Below, one piece after another: positions 1 to 7,968 of a stretch of DNA of 64,000 nt. The position numbers and the translations under genes are program-made. This DNA comes from Acidobacteria bacterium SCN 69-37 (GTDB lineage: Bacteria; Acidobacteriota; Vicinamibacteria; Vicinamibacterales; SCN-69-37), in NCBI GenBank assembly GCA_001724025.1, contig MEDJ01000020.1:186001-250000 (forward strand). The letters run 5' to 3'. Position 1 is the first letter of the stretch; each line of letters opens with the position of its first letter. Under the pieces are notes generated by a model, which had not been told where the DNA came from, made no database searches, and saw only the letters and a list, made by a program, of their open reading frames with translations.

Positions 1-1610
1 GGCCATTGACCGACGAACAACGCGCGGCGCTCGAGACCTTGACGACCGCGGCCGACGCGCGCGAGTTCCGTCCGGTGCTCCTGCACGGCGTGACGGGCAG
101 CGGCAAGACCGAGGTCTATCTGCGGCTGGCGCGCCACGTCATCGCGCACGGGCGGCGCGTGCTCGTGCTGGTGCCGGAGATTGCGCTGACGCCCGCCCTG
201 GCCGGTCTGTTCCGGGCCACGTTCGGCGAACGTGTCGCGGTGCAGCACAGCGGGCTGTCGGAAGGCGAGCGCCACGATCAGTGGCACCGGATCCGTCGCG
301 GCGTCGTCGACATCGTCGTCGGGACGCGGTCGGCGGTGTTCGCGCCGCTCGAGGGCGTGGGCCTGGTGATCGTCGACGAGGAGCACGAGGCGTCGTACAA
401 GCAGGACGAAACGCCGCGCTATCACGGGCGCGACGTGGCGGTGGTGCGCGCGCGCATGGACCGCGCGCTCATCGTGCTCGGATCGGCGACGCCGTCGCTC
501 GAATCGGCGACGAACGCCGAAGCCGGGCGCTACGGGGTGATCCGCATGACGCGACGCGTGCTCGACCGTCCGCTGGCGAGCGTCCGGCTGATCGACATGC
601 GTCGCGAAATCGCGGCGACGGGGGCGGAAACCGCGCTGAGCGCGCCGCTCGTCGAGGCGCTGGGCCAGCGACTGGCGCAGGGGGAGCAGAGCCTGGTCCT
701 GCTCAATCGCCGCGGGTTCGCCACGGTCATCTTCTGCCGCGAGTGTGGCGCGTCACTCGAGTGCCCGCACTGCAGCGTCACGCTGACCTATCATCGCGCG
801 GCGCGCCGCGTACGATGTCACTACTGCAACTACGCCACGCACGTGCCGCGGGCCTGTGGCGAGTGCGGCGGCGCGTTCCTCGAGCACTCGGGCGTCGGCA
901 CCGAGCGGCTCGAGGCCGAGGTGCGCGAGCGGTTCCCGCACGCCAGAGTCGCTCGCGTGGATCGCGACACGATCCGGCGACGCGGGGCCATCACGCGCGT
1001 GCTGTCGGCCGTGGCTCGTGGCGATCTCGACATCGTCGTCGGGACGCAGATGATCGCGAAGGGGCACGATTTCCCGGCCGTGACGCTGGTGGGCGTCGTG
1101 GCCGCGGATGTCGGGCTGGGGCTGGCCGACTTCCGTGCGGGAGAGCGCACGTTCCAGCTGCTCACGCAGGTCGTGGGGCGAGCCGGACGCGGCGAAATGC
1201 CGGGCGAGGCGATCGTGCAGACGCTGCACCCGGAACACTACAGCGTGCAGGCCGCCGCCGCGCAGGACTACGCGACGTTTTATGCGCGCGAAATGGAGTT
1301 CCGCCAGGCGATGGCGTATCCACCGACGATTGCGATGGTGAACGTCGTTGTGCGCCATCGGTCGCTCGATCGCGCGATGGCGGATGCCGCCGATCTCGTG
1401 GCGCGGATCCGTCATCGGCGGGTGCCCGCGCGCATCCTCGGTCCGGCGCCTGCCGCGCTGGCGCGCCTCAAGGACGAGTATCGCGTGCAGTTCTTCCTGA
1501 AAGGCCGCCAGCGCCGTCCCATGCGCGATGCCCTGCTCGCCGCGCTGGCCGAGCGGCCCGACCTGCGGCGCCGCACCACGGTGGACGTGGACCCGGTGTC
1601 GGTGGGGTAA
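1..1610 (+). CDS. priA: Primosomal replication helicase PriA (5' partial)
   Basis: PriA is a 3'-5' DNA helicase that reloads the replisome at stalled forks. The visible 534 residues cover the helicase core and C-terminus. Motifs in order are a Walker A GVTGSGKT near residue 28, VGTRSAVFAP, a DEEH box near residue 124, GSATPS, a zinc-binding Cys cluster (CRECG, CPHC, CHYC, CGECG) around residues 243-286, GTERLEAE, and the helicase motif VVGRAGRG. Family members usually have about 700-800 residues, so the N-terminal DNA-binding domain lies before the window. The frame is open through the left edge, and the TTG at 6 is only the first in-frame codon able to start. It converges on the M50 protease gene. 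Confidence 0.96.
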   Translation, partial: PLTDEQRAALETLTTAADAREFRPVLLHGVTGSGKTEVYLRLARHVIAHGRRVLVLVPEIALTPALAGLFRATFGERVAVQHSGLSEGERHDQWHRIRRGVVDIVVGTRSAVFAPLEGVGLVIVDEEHEASYKQDETPRYHGRDVAVVRARMDRALIVLGSATPSLESATNAEAGRYGVIRMTRRVLDRPLASVRLIDMRREIAATGAETALSAPLVEALGQRLAQGEQSLVLLNRRGFATVIFCRECGASLECPHCSVTLTYHRAARRVRCHYCNYATHVPRACGECGGAFLEHSGVGTERLEAEVRERFPHARVARVDRDTIRRRGAITRVLSAVARGDLDIVVGTQMIAKGHDFPAVTLVGVVAADVGLGLADFRAGERTFQLLTQVVGRAGRGEMPGEAIVQTLHPEHYSVQAAAAQDYATFYAREMEFRQAMAYPPTIAMVNVVVRHRSLDRAMADAADLVARIRHRRVPARILGPAPAALARLKDEYRVQFFLKGRQRRPMRDALLAALAERPDLRRRTTVDVDPVSVG

Positions 1611-1630
1611 GAGGGCGACCTTCTTCGGAG

Positions 1631-1652
1631 CCCCGGGGCTTCAGCCCCGGGG
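1631..1652. repeat. Dispersed palindrome, possible bidirectional terminator
   Basis: Perfect 10-bp arms CCCCGGGGCT and AGCCCCGGGG are separated by TC. The element sits in the 55-bp gap between the convergent priA and M50 genes, where it could stop transcription from both sides, although no T-tract follows. The same architecture recurs near 19793, 20091, 24174, 43390 and 43420. Confidence 0.6.
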
Positions 1653-1665
1653 AATCGCCGCCGAC

Positions 1666-2721
1666 CTACCGCCGCACCTGGATGGCCTCGGCCGCTGGCG
1701 TGTCTGTGCCGCTGCCGCCGCCCGTCGTATCGATGGGCACCGGCGTGAAGCAGAGCACGAAGATAATGACGGCGATGACCGCGACGATGCGTCGTCGGGG
1801 ATCGAGCGGCACGTGTTCGTCGTGGATCCGCGGGTGGCGGAAGCCGAAGAGGAACGTCATCACGATCAACATCAGGGCGAAGAACGCCCAGCTCGCCGAG
1901 CCGATGTTCAGCAGTACCACCAGGGCCAGCGTCGCGGCCGAGACCCAGGCCGCGCGGCGGCCCAGGGCCGCGTACATGATGTGGCCGCCATCGAGCTGAC
2001 CGAACGGCAGCAGGTTGAGCGCCGTGGCCAGCATGCCCCACCAGGCGGCGAACCCCATTGGCTGGAGGAACGTGTCGTAGCCGGCGGGAATGGTGCCGAA
2101 TCGCAGCATCTCGGCAAACTTCCAGAGCAGCGGCTCGCCGAAATAGATCAATCCCGGATCATCGGGGACCGGGCCAATCGTCGCGTGCGCCATCCCCCAG
2201 AACAGGAACGGCACCAGCGCGACGAATCCCGCGATCGGACCGGCCACGCCGATGTCGAAGAGTGCCTTCTTCGAGGGAAACGGCTCGCGGATCCGGATGA
2301 CGGCGCCCAGCGTGCCTGTCAGCGGCATCGGCGCCGGGATGAAGTAGGGCAGCGTGGCATCGACCTGGTGATAGCGGCACGCGAAGTAGTGACCGAACTC
2401 GTGGGCGCTCAGGATCGTGAGCAGCGGCAGGGAATACCAGAGGCCGCGCTCGAAGGCCGCCCACGTGAAGCCCATCAGCGGATTGATGGCCCAGTCGCCG
2501 GTCCACAGGTTCGACAGCACGGCCAGCGGGACCGTGAGGAACGCCTGCGACTCGGCGAAAGTCGTGGTGAGGAACGTCAGGACGAACAGCAAAAGGTGCC
2601 GCGACCACCGGTGCTGGAACCGCCGGCGCACAGGCACCGGGGGCCACGCCACCGTCTCGGGCCATCCGGCCGGCGCCGAGGTATAGGCCGCGGGGAAGCG
2701 GGGAGGGACGTGATCGGTCAC
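1666..2721 (-). CDS. Site-2 protease-like M50 membrane metallopeptidase
   Basis: This is an integral membrane zinc protease of the M50 family, which cuts substrates within or near the membrane. Of 351 residues, the middle holds the zinc site HEFGH and, further on, the second metal ligand in NLLPFGQLDGGH. Several hydrophobic segments surround these, and a proline-rich soluble N-terminus comes first. The chosen start is the GTG at 2721, which overlaps the stop codon of the upstream HU/IHF gene (GTGA). A longer reading that extends into the HU gene is not credible. The overlap suggests co-transcription with the HU/IHF gene. The substrate is unknown. Confidence 0.88.
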   Translation of the reverse strand: MTDHVPPRFPAAYTSAPAGWPETVAWPPVPVRRRFQHRWSRHLLLFVLTFLTTTFAESQAFLTVPLAVLSNLWTGDWAINPLMGFTWAAFERGLWYSLPLLTILSAHEFGHYFACRYHQVDATLPYFIPAPMPLTGTLGAVIRIREPFPSKKALFDIGVAGPIAGFVALVPFLFWGMAHATIGPVPDDPGLIYFGEPLLWKFAEMLRFGTIPAGYDTFLQPMGFAAWWGMLATALNLLPFGQLDGGHIMYAALGRRAAWVSAATLALVVLLNIGSASWAFFALMLIVMTFLFGFRHPRIHDEHVPLDPRRRIVAVIAVIIFVLCFTPVPIDTTGGGSGTDTPAAEAIQVRR

Positions 2722-2999
2722 TCGGACTGACCGGTGATGTTCTGGAGTTCCTTGCCGGGTTTGAAGCGGATCGTCCGGCCGGGGGGAATGCGGACCTCTT
2801 TCCCCGTCCGTGGATTGCGGCCGATTCCGCGTTTCCGCGGCTTGACCTGGAATACCCCGAAGCCCCGGAGTTCGATCCGTTCGCCGCGCATCATCGATGC
2901 CCGCATGGCGTCGAACACCGCGTCGACCGCCTGCTCGGCTTTGACTTTGGTGATGTCCGCGAGCTTCGAAACTTCGTTGACGATGTCGACTTTGATCAT
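2718..2999 (-). CDS. HU/IHF family DNA-binding protein
   Basis: This small histone-like protein (93 residues from the ATG at 2999) bends and compacts DNA. The family signature GFGVFQVKPRKRGIGRNPRTG in the beta-arm is clear, followed by IPPGRTIRFKPGKEL. It could be HU or an IHF alpha-type subunit. The nearby merR-type gene and tRNA-Pro are reminiscent of ihfA neighbourhoods in other bacteria, but sequence alone does not decide. An alternative GTG start lies 9 bases upstream. A good sigma-70 promoter lies about 30 bp upstream. Its stop overlaps the start of the M50 protease gene. Confidence 0.93.
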   Translation of the reverse strand: MIKVDIVNEVSKLADITKVKAEQAVDAVFDAMRASMMRGERIELRGFGVFQVKPRKRGIGRNPRTGKEVRIPPGRTIRFKPGKELQNITGQSE

Positions 3000-3028
3000 G
3001 ACTGGCACTTTGCGTGTGGCTGTAAGTT

Positions 3029-3057
3029 ACGATAATCAACGGACTTAGGACTGTCAA
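3029..3057 (-). promoter_or_regulatory. Sigma-70 promoter for the HU/IHF gene
   Basis: On the minus strand TTGACA (3057-3052) is followed after exactly 17 bp by TATCGT (3034-3029). The predicted transcript would start about 20 bases before the ATG at 2999. Confidence 0.65.
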
Positions 3058-3114
3058 GGGACATGGAAAGACGGCAGCCGGGGGCGGAGACCGGACGGCC
3101 GGGGCTTCCCGCCT

Positions 3115-3123
3115 TGCTATAGT
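3115..3123 (+). promoter_or_regulatory. Extended -10 promoter immediately upstream of der
   Basis: TG-C-TATAGT forms an extended -10 element ending only 7 bases before the der ATG at 3131. If used, the transcript would be essentially leaderless. No convincing -35 box is visible. Confidence 0.4.
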
Positions 3124-3130
3124 CCTCCGC

Positions 3131-4492
3131 ATGTCTCGTCAGTCGTCTCCGACGGTGGTGCTGGTCGGACGGCCCAACGTCGGCAAGTCCACCCTGTTCA
3201 ACCGCATCACCGGGACGCGGCGATCGATCGTCGCGCCCATCGCCGGGACGACGCGCGACGTGATTGCGGCGCCGGCGGCGTGGAAGGACGCGGCGTTCAC
3301 GCTCGTCGACACGGGCGGCCTGTTCGGGGCCACGTCCGATCCGCTGCACGCGATGGTCGTCGAGCACGGGTTGAAGGCGATCGAGACGGCCGACGTCCTC
3401 GTGTTCGTGGTCGATGCCCAGGAAGGACTCGTCACCGGTGACGAGGAAATTGCGCGTCGGCTGCACCGGGCTGGCCGGCCCGTCCTCGTGGCCATCAACA
3501 AGACCGACGACAAGCGGTCGCGCACGCGGGCGATCGAGTTCTATCGCCTGGGATTCGAGACGGCGATCGACGTGGCGGCCGAGCACGGCACCGGCGTCTA
3601 CGAACTGCTCGACGCGATCCTCGACAGGCTGCCGAGAGTGGGGGCGCCATCGGTCGACGAGGAAGAAGAGACGCGGATCGCGTTCGTCGGACGGCCGAAC
3701 GTCGGCAAGTCGTCGCTCGTCAACCGGCTGCTGCGCGAGGAACGGGTGATGGTCAGCGAGTTGCCCGGCACCACGCGCGACACGATCGACGTCGTCCTCA
3801 ACTGGAAGAAGCGGCGGCTGCGCATCCTCGACACCCCGGGCATGCGGCGTCCGGGCAGGGTGGCGTCCGCGGGACAAATCGAGGCGGTCAGCGTCGTGCT
3901 GGCCAAGCGGGCGATGGCGCGCGCCGACGTGGTGGTGCTCGTGGTCGACGCGGAAGAGGGCGCCGGCGATCGCGAGGGCGCCATTGCCGGCGAGGCGGCC
4001 GAAGCCGGGTGCGGCGTCGTGATCGCGGTCAACAAGTGGGACCTGGTGCGCGGCCAGGGGCAGGACTGGGTCAAGGCGTTCGACGACAAGCTGCGGTTCC
4101 AGTTGAAGTTCCTCGACTATGCGCCGCTCGTCCATGTGTCGGCGCTGACCGGCGAACGGACGCCGCGGCTGCTCGAGGTGATCGATCGCGTGGCCACCGC
4201 GCGGCGGTTCCGCGTGCCGACCTCGGATCTGAACCGGTTCCTCGAGGCGGTGACGGCCTCGCACCCGCCCGTCAGCAAGAGCCGCCGCGACGTCCGGATT
4301 CTCTACGGCGCGCAGACGGCCGTGGCGCCGCCGACGTTCGTGCTGTTCACGAACGTGGCCACGGAGCTGCACTTCTCGTACGAGCGGTTCCTCGTCAACC
4401 GCATCCGCGAGTCGTTCGGGTTCGAGGGGACGCCGATCCGCCTGACGATCCGGCGCCGCGAGCGCAAGTCGACGGGGAAGGCGCGCGAGTAG
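3131..4492 (+). CDS. der: Ribosome-assembly GTPase Der (EngA)
   Basis: Der is a double GTPase needed for maturation of the 50S ribosomal subunit. The 453 residues show two complete G domains. The first has GRPNVGKST, GTTRD, DTGG and NKTD. The second, starting near residue 180, has GRPNVGKSS, GTTRD, DTPGM and NKWD. A C-terminal KH-like domain follows, ending in a basic tail. Length and domain order match the family. It is divergent from the HU/IHF gene and followed by a merR-type gene. Confidence 0.97.
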   Translation: MSRQSSPTVVLVGRPNVGKSTLFNRITGTRRSIVAPIAGTTRDVIAAPAAWKDAAFTLVDTGGLFGATSDPLHAMVVEHGLKAIETADVLVFVVDAQEGLVTGDEEIARRLHRAGRPVLVAINKTDDKRSRTRAIEFYRLGFETAIDVAAEHGTGVYELLDAILDRLPRVGAPSVDEEEETRIAFVGRPNVGKSSLVNRLLREERVMVSELPGTTRDTIDVVLNWKKRRLRILDTPGMRRPGRVASAGQIEAVSVVLAKRAMARADVVVLVVDAEEGAGDREGAIAGEAAEAGCGVVIAVNKWDLVRGQGQDWVKAFDDKLRFQLKFLDYAPLVHVSALTGERTPRLLEVIDRVATARRFRVPTSDLNRFLEAVTASHPPVSKSRRDVRILYGAQTAVAPPTFVLFTNVATELHFSYERFLVNRIRESFGFEGTPIRLTIRRRERKSTGKARE

Positions 4493-4494
4493 CC

Positions 4495-4503
4495 TGCTAT
4501 ACT
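4495..4503 (+). promoter_or_regulatory. Extended -10 promoter upstream of the merR-type gene
   Basis: TG-C-TATACT lies just after the der stop codon and 28 bases before the GTG start at 4532. The match to an extended -10 (TGnTATAAT) is good. There is no clear -35. Confidence 0.45.
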
Positions 4504-4531
4504 GCGGCCACGCCCCAGTCGGTGTGCCACG

Positions 4532-4999
4532 GTGACGAGCGTAGAGATCCCCAATCGACCCGCGTTTCGCGCGCAGGAAGTCTGCGAGATCGCTCAGGTG
4601 CAGCCGTACGTGCTGCGGACCTGGGAGTCCGAGTTTCCGGATCTCGGTGTCGCGAAAACGCCCAACGGCCCGCGTGTCTATCGGCGCGCGGATGTCGAGC
4701 GCGTGCTGCGCATCAAACACCTCATCCTCAACGACGGTCTCACCCTGGCCGGCGCGCGTCGCCAACTCGGCGAGGAACAGCCGGCCACGGCCGAGGCGGT
4801 GACCGATGCGGACGTGGCGGCGTTGATGGACGGGGCCGTCCAGCAGCAGTTGCGCGAGGTGCGGCGCGGCCTGCAGTGGATTCTCGGGGTCCTGGCCGAC
4901 GCGGGCGTGCCAGCCTCCCCGTTCGTCGAGGCGCCGGCCGCGAAGAAGGCCAGGCCGGCCACCGGGACAAAGGCTGCATCGCGCGCCAAGAAACGGTAA
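4532..4999 (+). CDS. MerR-family HTH transcriptional regulator
   Basis: A 155-residue protein with an N-terminal MerR-type winged helix-turn-helix (about residues 12-80): FRAQEVCEIAQVQPYVLRTWE, then NGPRVYRRADVERVLRIKHLI and LTLAGARRQL. The C-terminal half is alanine- and lysine-rich without metal-binding cysteines, so a metal-sensing role is not supported. The start is GTG. Short MerR proteins of this kind are often found beside IHF alpha and tRNA-Pro genes, as here, but their targets are not established. Confidence 0.85.
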   Translation: MTSVEIPNRPAFRAQEVCEIAQVQPYVLRTWESEFPDLGVAKTPNGPRVYRRADVERVLRIKHLILNDGLTLAGARRQLGEEQPATAEAVTDADVAALMDGAVQQQLREVRRGLQWILGVLADAGVPASPFVEAPAAKKARPATGTKAASRAKKR

Positions 5000-5098
5000 G
5001 ATGTCGTGTTCGCGTCAGCCGGACGATGGCCCCCACCGTCGTCACCCGGGCGAACAGCAGCACGCCGGTCCGCCACCTCGGGTGTGACCGCAGCATGT

Positions 5099-5176
<78 letters not shown>

Positions 5177-5186
5177 ATCACTCGCT

Positions 5187-5205
5187 GGGGTAACTCAGGG
5201 GTAAC
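5187..5205 (+). promoter_or_regulatory. Candidate integrase arm-binding sites, left end
   Basis: Two GGGGTAAC octamers (5187-5194 and 5198-5205) are spaced 11 bp start to start, 10 bp inside attL. The same octamer pair with the same spacing occurs inside the right end at 15328-15346. This fits arm-type sites of a tyrosine integrase placed on one helical face. Confidence 0.6.
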
Positions 5206-5241
5206 AAGATCGGGCCGGCCACCACAGCCGGCCCTTCGTGT

Positions 5242-5481
5242 CTACATCACGACTTCAAAGAGAATGTCGTCGAGATCCTCGGACGAGATTACGCCCTTCT
5301 CGTGCAGCCGCTCGAATAGCCGGGCGACAGCAACGCTCATACGGTGCCGGCGCATGTGGTCGTCGGCGCTGCTGGCCGGGCCCGTCCTCGGTTCCGTGAT
5401 CGTGTAATAGACGCGCTGGTAGACCGTCTCCGCGTCGCCCTTGTACGTCTTCTCGCGCAGGATGTCTTCTCTCTGTGCCAT
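5242..5481 (-). CDS. Hypothetical protein, last gene of the element
   Basis: A 79-residue protein of unknown function. It is mixed charged, with MAQREDILREKTYKGDAETV at the N-terminus and an acidic C-terminus (SSEDLDDILFEVVM). No domain is recognised. It lies 19 bases downstream of the prohead protease gene and is probably read in the same transcript, just inside attL. A head accessory or regulatory role is possible but not shown. Confidence 0.6.
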   Translation of the reverse strand: MAQREDILREKTYKGDAETVYQRVYYTITEPRTGPASSADDHMRRHRMSVAVARLFERLHEKGVISSEDLDDILFEVVM

Positions 5482-5500
5482 GGTGGGGAGCCTCCGACGG

Positions 5501-6058
5501 TTACGCTACCAGACGTCGGCGCAGCCAGTCGATGCGCTGCCCATGCTCGCGTTGGAACGCCTGCACGCTGCGCTGGGCCACGCTGGCGTCCGTGGACTCG
5601 TACGCGGGGAACGTGACCAGCGACACCTCGCGGATGCGCATGTCGGACACGTAGCGGACGAGCCCATCGGCCCGCTGCTCGAACCGGTCGCCGCCCGGCC
5701 GGACGACGCCAAACGTGAACGACATGCCGGTGACATCGCCACGCTTCACGGACTCCAGGATGTCCCTGCCGACCGTGGTGTCCGGGGGCACGATGCGGAC
5801 GTGCAGTCCGTCGTTGCGCTTCTCGAGTGCCAGCGTGCCAGCCGACAGCCGGCCGATGATCTTGCCCGGCTCGTGATCGACGAGGGCCCGGACGTCGATG
5901 CCCTCGGTGAACGTGCGGTCGACGGCCGACGGTTCGATGATTTCCCGGAAGCCGCCCAGGTCTTCCGACAGGCTGCCGAAGACGATGGCGCGTCCGGTGA
6001 TGGTGGTGCCGTCGTGCGCGATGCGCGACGCGCGGCGTTCAAGGTCGAGAGTCAGCAT
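5501..6058 (-). CDS. HK97-family prohead maturation protease
   Basis: This serine protease (peptidase U35 type) trims capsid proteins during head maturation. The 185 residues contain TGRAIVFGSLSEDLGGF at the N-terminus, the catalytic His in DHEPGK (residue 62), and the catalytic Ser in TGMSFTFGV (residue 113), followed by REVSLVTFPAYEST. Length and motif order match the family. Its ATG at 6058 overlaps the end of the zinc-ribbon gene by 7 bases. Unusually it is encoded after the portal and well after the capsid, whereas HK97-type modules normally run portal-protease-capsid. Confidence 0.92.
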   Translation of the reverse strand: MLTLDLERRASRIAHDGTTITGRAIVFGSLSEDLGGFREIIEPSAVDRTFTEGIDVRALVDHEPGKIIGRLSAGTLALEKRNDGLHVRIVPPDTTVGRDILESVKRGDVTGMSFTFGVVRPGGDRFEQRADGLVRYVSDMRIREVSLVTFPAYESTDASVAQRSVQAFQREHGQRIDWLRRRLVA

Positions 6059-6249
6059 GGAATGATCCTTCCGGTGTTTGAGTGGCAGTGCGGGCAGCGC
6101 ACGCGTGTGTCACGGATGGGGACCGCCGGGTCACGACGGCAATAGGGCCACGCGTACCCGCAGATCGGGCACGTGCGAATCGGGGCGTGCGGGTCTCGGG
6201 GGCGCTTGCGCCGGCCGTACAGGGCGCCGGCTGACGGGCTGCGCCTCAT
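6052..6249 (-). CDS. Small zinc-ribbon protein of the head module
   Basis: A 65-residue basic protein with two Cys pairs, CPICGYAWPYC and RCPHCHSNTG, typical of a zinc ribbon. The ATG at 6249 overlaps the stop of the RHH gene as ATGA, and its 3' end overlaps the prohead protease start by 7 bases. It is therefore translationally coupled inside the packaging operon. Function is unknown. Nucleic-acid binding is a reasonable guess from the fold. Confidence 0.7.
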   Translation of the reverse strand: MRRSPSAGALYGRRKRPRDPHAPIRTCPICGYAWPYCRRDPAVPIRDTRVRCPHCHSNTGRIIPC

Positions 6250-6458
6250 GCGAGCCCGCCGTTCCGGCGTCGGTGCTTGGCGCGGTCGTGAATCTCGGAG
6301 CGTCGCAGGGCCTCGACGCGCTCCGGGGTCCACAGTCGCTGCCGGATAACGTGCGACACGTCGACCCGACGCCGCTGCGCCTCTTGGATCAGTTTGTCGT
6401 GCAGCTCGGCCGGCAGTCGAATGGACAACATCGAGTCAAGGCGACCGCGCGGTCTCAT
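6246..6458 (-). CDS. Small ribbon-helix-helix-like protein
   Basis: A 70-residue protein. The segment MLSIRLPAELHDKLIQEAQR followed by DVSHVIRQRL reads as a ribbon-helix-helix (Arc/CopG) DNA-binding fold, with a basic C-terminal tail. Its start overlaps the portal stop by 4 bases (ATGA). An autoregulator of the head operon or a packaging accessory factor are both possible. No partner toxin is adjacent, so an antitoxin role is not supported. Confidence 0.65.
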   Translation of the reverse strand: MRPRGRLDSMLSIRLPAELHDKLIQEAQRRRVDVSHVIRQRLWTPERVEALRRSEIHDRAKHRRRNGGLA

Positions 6459-7663
6459 GCGGCGTTCTCCTGTCGGTTGCCGGCCTCGGTGACGGGCACC
6501 ATGTTGCCGTTCACGAGGTAGCGGTCGCCGCCGTCGGCGGCCGAGATCGGATTCAAACCCAGCGCCTTGCGCGCGTCGTTGACCGAGTAGATGCCGGCGT
6601 CGCGGCCACGGGCCAGCGCCTCGTGCAGCGACTTCACGTCGTTGCGGATCAACGTCGAGCGGTCGAAGCTGACGTCGAACTGCCCGTATTGCCGGGTCGT
6701 GAGCAGGTCACGCCGGATGGCGTGTTCCCACGCGACGAAGAACGGGTCGAGCGTGCTGTTGACGTACGCGTTCTCGCCGGCCTCCATGTTCGAATAGTTC
6801 GCTTTGCTCAGGTCGCCGATCTTCCACGTGGGCACGCGGAAGGCGCCCGCGATCTGCGTGTTAATGGACAGCAACGTCTCGTTCAACTGCGCGTCTGAGT
6901 TCGGCGCGGCGACGGCCTGCCACGTGAGGCCGTCTTCCAAGACAGCCACGCGGAACGCGTTCTCTGAGCCGGCCTGCCAGCTGTCGAAGTGTTTCCGCAA
7001 GCGCGAGACGATTTCCTCGCCGAGATACTTGTCGGTTTGCAGGATGCCGCCGAGCCGTGCGCCATTCGCGAAGAACTTGCCGACGTATTGCTGGAGTGCG
7101 AGCGCCGTGCCGATCACCTCGCGGCATTGGCGGATCGGTGATGGGTGCGTCAGCTCGAAGATCGGCGGCCGGCTTGGGTCGAACAGCCATGTCTGCTGCT
7201 GCCCGTTGGCGAGCGTCACGCGGTACCGCTTGCGCCGCTGCTCGTCACGGTCGACGTGCACGAGCGTCGGGTCGAGCCGCCACAACGCCACGACGCGTCC
7301 CTCGACGCGGACGATCTCGGCGTAGGCCCGCTCGTGCGTGAGGAGGTCCATCATCAGCTGATGCTTGAACGAGAAGGCTGTCGTTTCAGGATTCGCCAGG
7401 TCGTGCACGATCTCGTACAGCGGATGATCGGTCGCATCGGTGAACGTGTCCGCAGCCACCTTCCGTCGCAAGCGGAGTGGCGTCTTCGCGACGTCCTGCG
7501 CGAGCACGCTGCAACAGGCGTAGACGGCCGGGACCGACAGCGCCTTCTCCGGCGTGACGGTGATGCCGGCGGCCGTCGGGCCACTGCCGAGCCCGAGATC
7601 GGCCCAGGACTGCAGCTGCGAGAGCCGCTGGCGCCGCTCAAGCAGCGAGAACGGCCAGATCAC
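6455..7663 (-). CDS. Phage portal protein (HK97 type)
   Basis: The portal forms the dodecameric ring at one vertex of the capsid through which DNA is pumped. The 402 residues show the family start (SVPAVYACCSVLAQDVAKTPLRL), a central WRLDPTLVHVDRDEQ region, the conserved region QQYVGKFFANGARLGGIL, then FRVPTWKIGDLSKANYSNME and the C-terminal NDARKALGLNPI. Length is typical for HK97 portals. It overlaps the upstream zinc-protein gene and the downstream RHH gene by 4 bases each. Confidence 0.94.
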   Translation of the reverse strand: MIWPFSLLERRQRLSQLQSWADLGLGSGPTAAGITVTPEKALSVPAVYACCSVLAQDVAKTPLRLRRKVAADTFTDATDHPLYEIVHDLANPETTAFSFKHQLMMDLLTHERAYAEIVRVEGRVVALWRLDPTLVHVDRDEQRRKRYRVTLANGQQQTWLFDPSRPPIFELTHPSPIRQCREVIGTALALQQYVGKFFANGARLGGILQTDKYLGEEIVSRLRKHFDSWQAGSENAFRVAVLEDGLTWQAVAAPNSDAQLNETLLSINTQIAGAFRVPTWKIGDLSKANYSNMEAGENAYVNSTLDPFFVAWEHAIRRDLLTTRQYGQFDVSFDRSTLIRNDVKSLHEALARGRDAGIYSVNDARKALGLNPISAADGGDRYLVNGNMVPVTEAGNRQENAA

Positions 7664-7845
7664 GACGCCACCTGTTGGAGCTCGGCCTCACGCTGCGCCT
7701 TCCGCTGCTCCCGGCACGACCGGCAGTGCCGGGGGTCTTTGAACCACTGTGCTGCGTAGAACCGCTGGGCGGTCGCGCTGTGCGTGAACGTCTGGCCACA
7801 CGACACGCAGCGGATGTCCTTGTCGACGTACTCGATGTCACTCAT
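7660..7845 (-). CDS. Small zinc-binding protein between capsid and portal
   Basis: A 61-residue protein with two CxxC pairs (IRCVSCGQTFTHS and HCRSCREQRK) resembling the zinc-ribbon domain found in small bacterial proteins. Its stop overlaps the portal start. About 120 bp without a gene separate it from the capsid stop. It may be a head accessory or a regulator; no function is known. Confidence 0.72.
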   Translation of the reverse strand: MSDIEYVDKDIRCVSCGQTFTHSATAQRFYAAQWFKDPRHCRSCREQRKAQREAELQQVAS

Positions 7846-7968
7846 ATGAACCTCTGAAAGTGGCCGTGTGCGGCCGACAGGGCAAAGAACCCCACCGGCG
7901 CGCTCACGCCAGCGCCACGGCCCAGCGCTGTCTTCTCGGCGGATGGACGGCCGCCGAGGAACGCGTGA

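Noticed and set aside
1666-3132. Longer M50 protease reading through the HU gene
   Set aside because: The extra N-terminus is the antisense/alternate frame of a clear HU/IHF gene; the GTG at 2721 fits a GTGA overlap.
4532-4999. Metal-sensing MerR regulator
   Set aside because: No conserved cysteines for metal binding are present in the C-terminal part.
6246-6458. Antitoxin of a toxin-antitoxin pair
   Set aside because: The RHH-like gene is embedded between portal and zinc-ribbon genes and no toxin-like partner is adjacent.
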